DNA of 64,000 nt from NCBI RefSeq assembly GCF_016008875.1, contig NZ_JADTQG010000014.1, positions 129,065 through 193,064 on the forward strand, read 5' to 3'. This stretch comes from Ectopseudomonas mendocina. GTDB lineage: Bacteria; Pseudomonadota; Gammaproteobacteria; Pseudomonadales; Pseudomonadaceae. This document shows positions 61,611-64,000 of this stretch, in pieces. Within the stretch, counting starts at the first letter, position 1. The number at the start of each line of letters is the position of its first letter. Under the pieces are notes generated by a model. The model worked only from the letters and a program-made list of their open reading frames with translations, was not told where the DNA came from and made no database searches. A program made the translations under genes and the position numbers.

Positions 61611-61646
61611 TTTGGGGCAGGCTGAAAGGCCTTGAAATGCCCCAAA
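61611..61646. promoter_or_regulatory. Second inverted repeat upstream of spuI
   Basis: Arms TTTGGGGCA (61611-61619) and TGCCCCAAA (61638-61646) are exact inverse copies; the 18-base centre itself holds AAGGCCTT. It lies 121 bases before the spuI ATG. Either an operator or an RNA hairpin; no T-run follows. Confidence 0.5.
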
Positions 61647-61710
61647 AATGGCCATCACGCCCCACTACAGTGCACTATGCAGCCTGCTTGACAGTAAAGT
61701 GCGTTTCGGA

Positions 61711-61739
61711 TTGACTCACACCCATGCAGTCGCATGATT
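61711..61739 (+). promoter_or_regulatory. Possible sigma-70 promoter of spuI
   Basis: TTGACT at 61711-61716, a 17-base spacer and ATGATT at 61734-61739 give a fair match, with TGATTGATAT overlapping as an extended -10. A stronger TTGACA (61688-61693) lies upstream but has no good -10 at the right distance. Confidence 0.4.
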
Positions 61740-61767
61740 GATATATTTAACAAAAAGGTGTTGCATC

Positions 61768-63147
61768 ATGTCGGTACCCCCGCGTGCCGTTCAGCTTAAT
61801 GAAGCGAACGCGTTCCTCAAGGAACATCCCGAGGTCCAGTTCGTCGACCTTCTTATTGCAGATATGAATGGTGTGGTGCGCGGCAAGCGCATCGACCGGA
61901 ACGCCCTCCACAAGGTGTACGAGAAAGGCATCAACCTGCCCGCCTCGCTCTTCGCCCTCGACATCAACGGCTCCACCGTCGAGAGCACCGGCCTCGGCCT
62001 GGACATCGGCGACGCCGACCGTATCTGCTTCCCCATCCCCAATACCCTGTGCAACGAACCCTGGCAGAAGCGCCCGACCGCGCAGCTGCTGATGACCATG
62101 CACGAGCTGGACGGCACGCCTTTCTTCGCCGACCCGCGCGAGGTATTGCGCCAGGTGGTACAGAAGTTCGACGAACTGGGCCTGCGTATCTGCGCAGCTT
62201 TTGAACTGGAGTTCTACCTGATCGACCAGGAGAACGTGAACGGTCGTCCGCAGCCGCCGCGCTCGCCGATCTCCGGCAAACGCCCGCATTCCACTCAGGT
62301 CTACCTGATCGATGACCTCGACGAGTACGTCGACTGCCTGCAGGACATGCTCGAAGCCGCTAAAGAGCAGGACATCCCGGCCGACGCCATCGTCAAGGAA
62401 AGCGCCCCGGCGCAGTTCGAGGTCAACCTGCACCACGTCGAAGACGCCATCAAGGCCTGCGACTACGCGCTGCTGCTCAAGCGCCTGATCAAGAACATCG
62501 CCTACGACCATGAGATGGATTCCACCTTCATGGCCAAGCCCTACCCGGGCCAGGCGGGCAACGGCCTGCACGTGCATATCTCGCTACTGGACAAGAAGAC
62601 CGGCAAGAACATCTTCGCCGCCGAAGATCCGCTGGAGAACACCTCGTTGCGCCATGCCGTCGGCGGCATCCTCGATACCATGGCGGCGTCGATGGCCTTC
62701 CTCTGCCCCAACGTCAACTCCTACCGTCGCTTCGGCGCGCAGTTCTACGTGCCCAACGCGCCAAGCTGGGCGCTGGACAACCGTACCGTGGCCGTGCGTG
62801 TACCGACCGGCAGCGCCGATGCAGTACGTATCGAACACCGTGTGGCCGGCGCCGACGCCAACCCCTACCTGATGCTGGCGTCGATCCTCGCCGGTATCCA
62901 CCACGGCCTGACCAACCAGATCGAACCGGGCGAGCCCATCGAAGGCAACGCCTACGATCAGCTCGAACCCAGCCTGCCGAACAACCTGCGCGATGCCCTG
63001 CGTGAGCTGGACGACAGCGAAGTGCTGAACAAGTACATCGACCCGAAGTACATCGACATCTTCGTCGCCTGCAAGGAAGCCGAGCTGCAGGAGTTCGAGA
63101 CCACCATCTCCGACCTCGAGTACAACTGGTACCTGCACACCGTGTAA
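61768..63147 (+). CDS. spuI: Glutamine synthetase-like gamma-glutamylpolyamine synthetase
   Basis: 459-aa GS-fold ligase related to but distinct from SpuB. AFELEFYLID (about 152), AQFEVNLHH (about 222), LHVHISLL (about 270) and RVAGADANPYLMLA (about 365) are the nucleotide and metal sites. The ATG at 61768 has AAAAAGG nine bases upstream; the frame is open to 61738. It is divergent from spuB over the large gap, the same relative layout as spuI to spuA in P. aeruginosa. Confidence 0.88.
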   Translation: MSVPPRAVQLNEANAFLKEHPEVQFVDLLIADMNGVVRGKRIDRNALHKVYEKGINLPASLFALDINGSTVESTGLGLDIGDADRICFPIPNTLCNEPWQKRPTAQLLMTMHELDGTPFFADPREVLRQVVQKFDELGLRICAAFELEFYLIDQENVNGRPQPPRSPISGKRPHSTQVYLIDDLDEYVDCLQDMLEAAKEQDIPADAIVKESAPAQFEVNLHHVEDAIKACDYALLLKRLIKNIAYDHEMDSTFMAKPYPGQAGNGLHVHISLLDKKTGKNIFAAEDPLENTSLRHAVGGILDTMAASMAFLCPNVNSYRRFGAQFYVPNAPSWALDNRTVAVRVPTGSADAVRIEHRVAGADANPYLMLASILAGIHHGLTNQIEPGEPIEGNAYDQLEPSLPNNLRDALRELDDSEVLNKYIDPKYIDIFVACKEAELQEFETTISDLEYNWYLHTV

Positions 63148-63159
63148 ACCACAGGCTGC

Positions 63160-63177
63160 CCCGCACCCAGGTGCGGG
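63160..63177 (+). terminator. Weak hairpin after spuI
   Basis: CCCGCAC (63160-63166) and GTGCGGG (63171-63177) form a short stem 12 bases after the spuI stop, with no T-run following. A terminator role is uncertain. Confidence 0.35.
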
Positions 63178-63247
63178 CGGCTGAGCATGCTTGCCCAAGT
63201 GACCTTGCCTGACGTCCAATAGCGCCTCGTTCATCGAGGAGCCCGCC

Positions 63248-63889
63248 ATGTCGCGCCCCGCCAGCACCCGCAAGCCGCGCGCCAGCAGCCAGGCCCGTAT
63301 CGCCGTGATTCTCGCGGCAGCGCGCGAGCTGTTGGCCGAACAGGGCATGGCCAACCTGTCGATCTATACGGTGGCCGAGCGCGCGGGTATTCCGCCTTCT
63401 TCGGTGTATCACTTCTTCGCCAGCGTGCCCGCCCTGCTCGAAGGGCTGACTGCCGATGTGCATGCCGCCTTTCGCGCCAGCCTGCTGGAGCCGGTCGACC
63501 ACGCCGCACTGCGCAGCTGGAATGATCTGTCGCGCCTGGTCGAGCAGCGCATGCTGGCCATCTACGAAGCGGATGCCGCCGCGCGCCAGCTGATCCTCGC
63601 CCAGCACGGCCTGGCGGAAATCACCCAGGCCGATCACCAGCACGACCTGGAGCTGGGCCGACTGATGCGCGCGCTGTTCGACCGCCACTTCCCCCTGCCG
63701 CAATTGCCGACGGATATCGAGGTTTTCAGCCTGGCCATGTCGCTGGGCGACCGCGTCTACGCCCACGCAGTGCAGCTGTACGGTGAAATCACGCCACGCC
63801 TGGCCGAGGAAGGCATGCGTGTGTTCGATGCGTATCTCGGCCTGTACTTGCCCGCAGCACTACCGAAACGGGCCACGCCGCTGGCCTGA
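63248..63889 (+). CDS. TetR family transcriptional regulator
   Basis: 213-aa regulator with an N-terminal HTH at about residues 15-60 (ARIAVILAAARELLAEQGMANLS-type start; AERAGIPPSSVYHFFASVPALL) and a helical ligand-binding part. The ATG at 63248 follows GAGGA. It lies 100 bp after spuI in the same direction and may control this or a nearby polyamine gene; the ligand is not known. Confidence 0.85.
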   Translation: MSRPASTRKPRASSQARIAVILAAARELLAEQGMANLSIYTVAERAGIPPSSVYHFFASVPALLEGLTADVHAAFRASLLEPVDHAALRSWNDLSRLVEQRMLAIYEADAAARQLILAQHGLAEITQADHQHDLELGRLMRALFDRHFPLPQLPTDIEVFSLAMSLGDRVYAHAVQLYGEITPRLAEEGMRVFDAYLGLYLPAALPKRATPLA

Positions 63890-64000
63890 CCGGTCTATCG
63901 CCACGTCCCTAAGCCCGTGCCTCTGTGCCTGTGAGCCTGGGAGCCTCTGTGGGAGCGGGCAAGTGCGCGCACACACAACCCCCCCCATTCCGGCCCACCG

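Larger units (their letters stand above)
60986..61767. other. 782-bp non-coding gap between spuB and spuI with hairpins and inverted repeats
   Basis: This region separates two divergent polyamine genes and has no convincing gene; the short frames in it lack family signals. It holds consecutive hairpins at 61165-61176 (CGCCTGCAGGCG), 61190-61207 (CTCGCG/CGCGAG), 61209-61221 (CCGGC-GAA-GCCGG) and 61385-61400 (CATGCG/CGCATG), which may be part of a transcribed RNA. From about 61500 it turns AT-rich and carries the inverted repeats annotated separately. The spuB-side promoter must lie near 61000-61050. Confidence 0.6.

Noticed and set aside
61660..61700. A sigma-54 promoter before spuI
   Set aside because: I looked for TGGCA-N7-TTGC and found no acceptable match; only sigma-70-like boxes are visible.

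Overview
The window reads as chromosome of a high-GC Pseudomonas. The gene order tex/amgRS/gshA/argA/argE/pit, the spu polyamine genes and the pckA/hslO pair match what I know of Pseudomonas. Several repeat families (palindromes built on GTAGGAGCGG, GTGGGAGCGGACTTGTCCGC, TAGCCCGGATGCAATCCGGG and GTAGGGCGGGTGCAACCCGCC) fill many intergenic spaces. The mendocina/oleovorans branch is my guess, not something the sequence proves. No phage, insertion sequence, CRISPR array, rRNA or tRNA was seen, so this looks like core genome.

Layout. (1) 1-1264: nudE (cut by the window edge) and the HAD nucleotidase yrfG. (2) 1337-8756: a molybdenum NAD-dependent formate dehydrogenase operon fdsG-fdsB-fdsA-fdsD-fdhD on the minus strand, with a divergent ModE-like/substrate-binding regulator (fdsR-like). 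(3) 8861-11582: a glycine-zipper protein, a DUF4824/DUF2157 pair and a thioesterase. (4) 11668-17133: an iron alcohol dehydrogenase, an acyl-CoA dehydrogenase, a 3-hydroxyacyl-CoA dehydrogenase and a divergent LysR regulator, probably an acyl-CoA oxidation block. (5) 17302-21540: an ADP/ATP-carrier-like transporter coupled to a Tat-exported aldo/keto reductase, a 55-aa ORF and a Baeyer-Villiger-type monooxygenase. (6) 21698-25130: an MlaE/F/D-type lipid ABC transporter with an outer-membrane lipoprotein. (7) 25244-27166: a RecQ-family helicase, followed by a tandem repeat array.

(8) 27902-31496: pckA, hslO (Hsp33) and a PAP2 phosphatase, then a second tandem repeat array. (9) 32219-35026: hslR, then the coupled rimB-rimK-ldcA operon. 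(10) 35033-41024: a large MASE1-PAS-GGDEF-EAL protein and the EnvZ/OmpR-type pair (AmgS/AmgR). (11) 41226-52346: tex with a thioesterase, gshA, a small RMF-like protein, argA, argE, the Pit phosphate transporter with its DUF47 partner, and a CYTH-CHAD protein. (12) 52540-63889: the polyamine block spuHGFEDCB on the minus strand, a 782-bp non-coding gap, then spuI and a TetR regulator on the plus strand.

The most curious items are small. One is a 29-codon fossil ORF between spuG and spuH that keeps ATGA translational coupling on both sides. Another is a duplicated argA 3' end. There are two five-unit tandem arrays of about 103 and 122 bp. The large gap between spuB and spuI carries consecutive hairpins plus a near-perfect AT-rich inverted repeat. 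I did not find a clearly new defence or mobile system.
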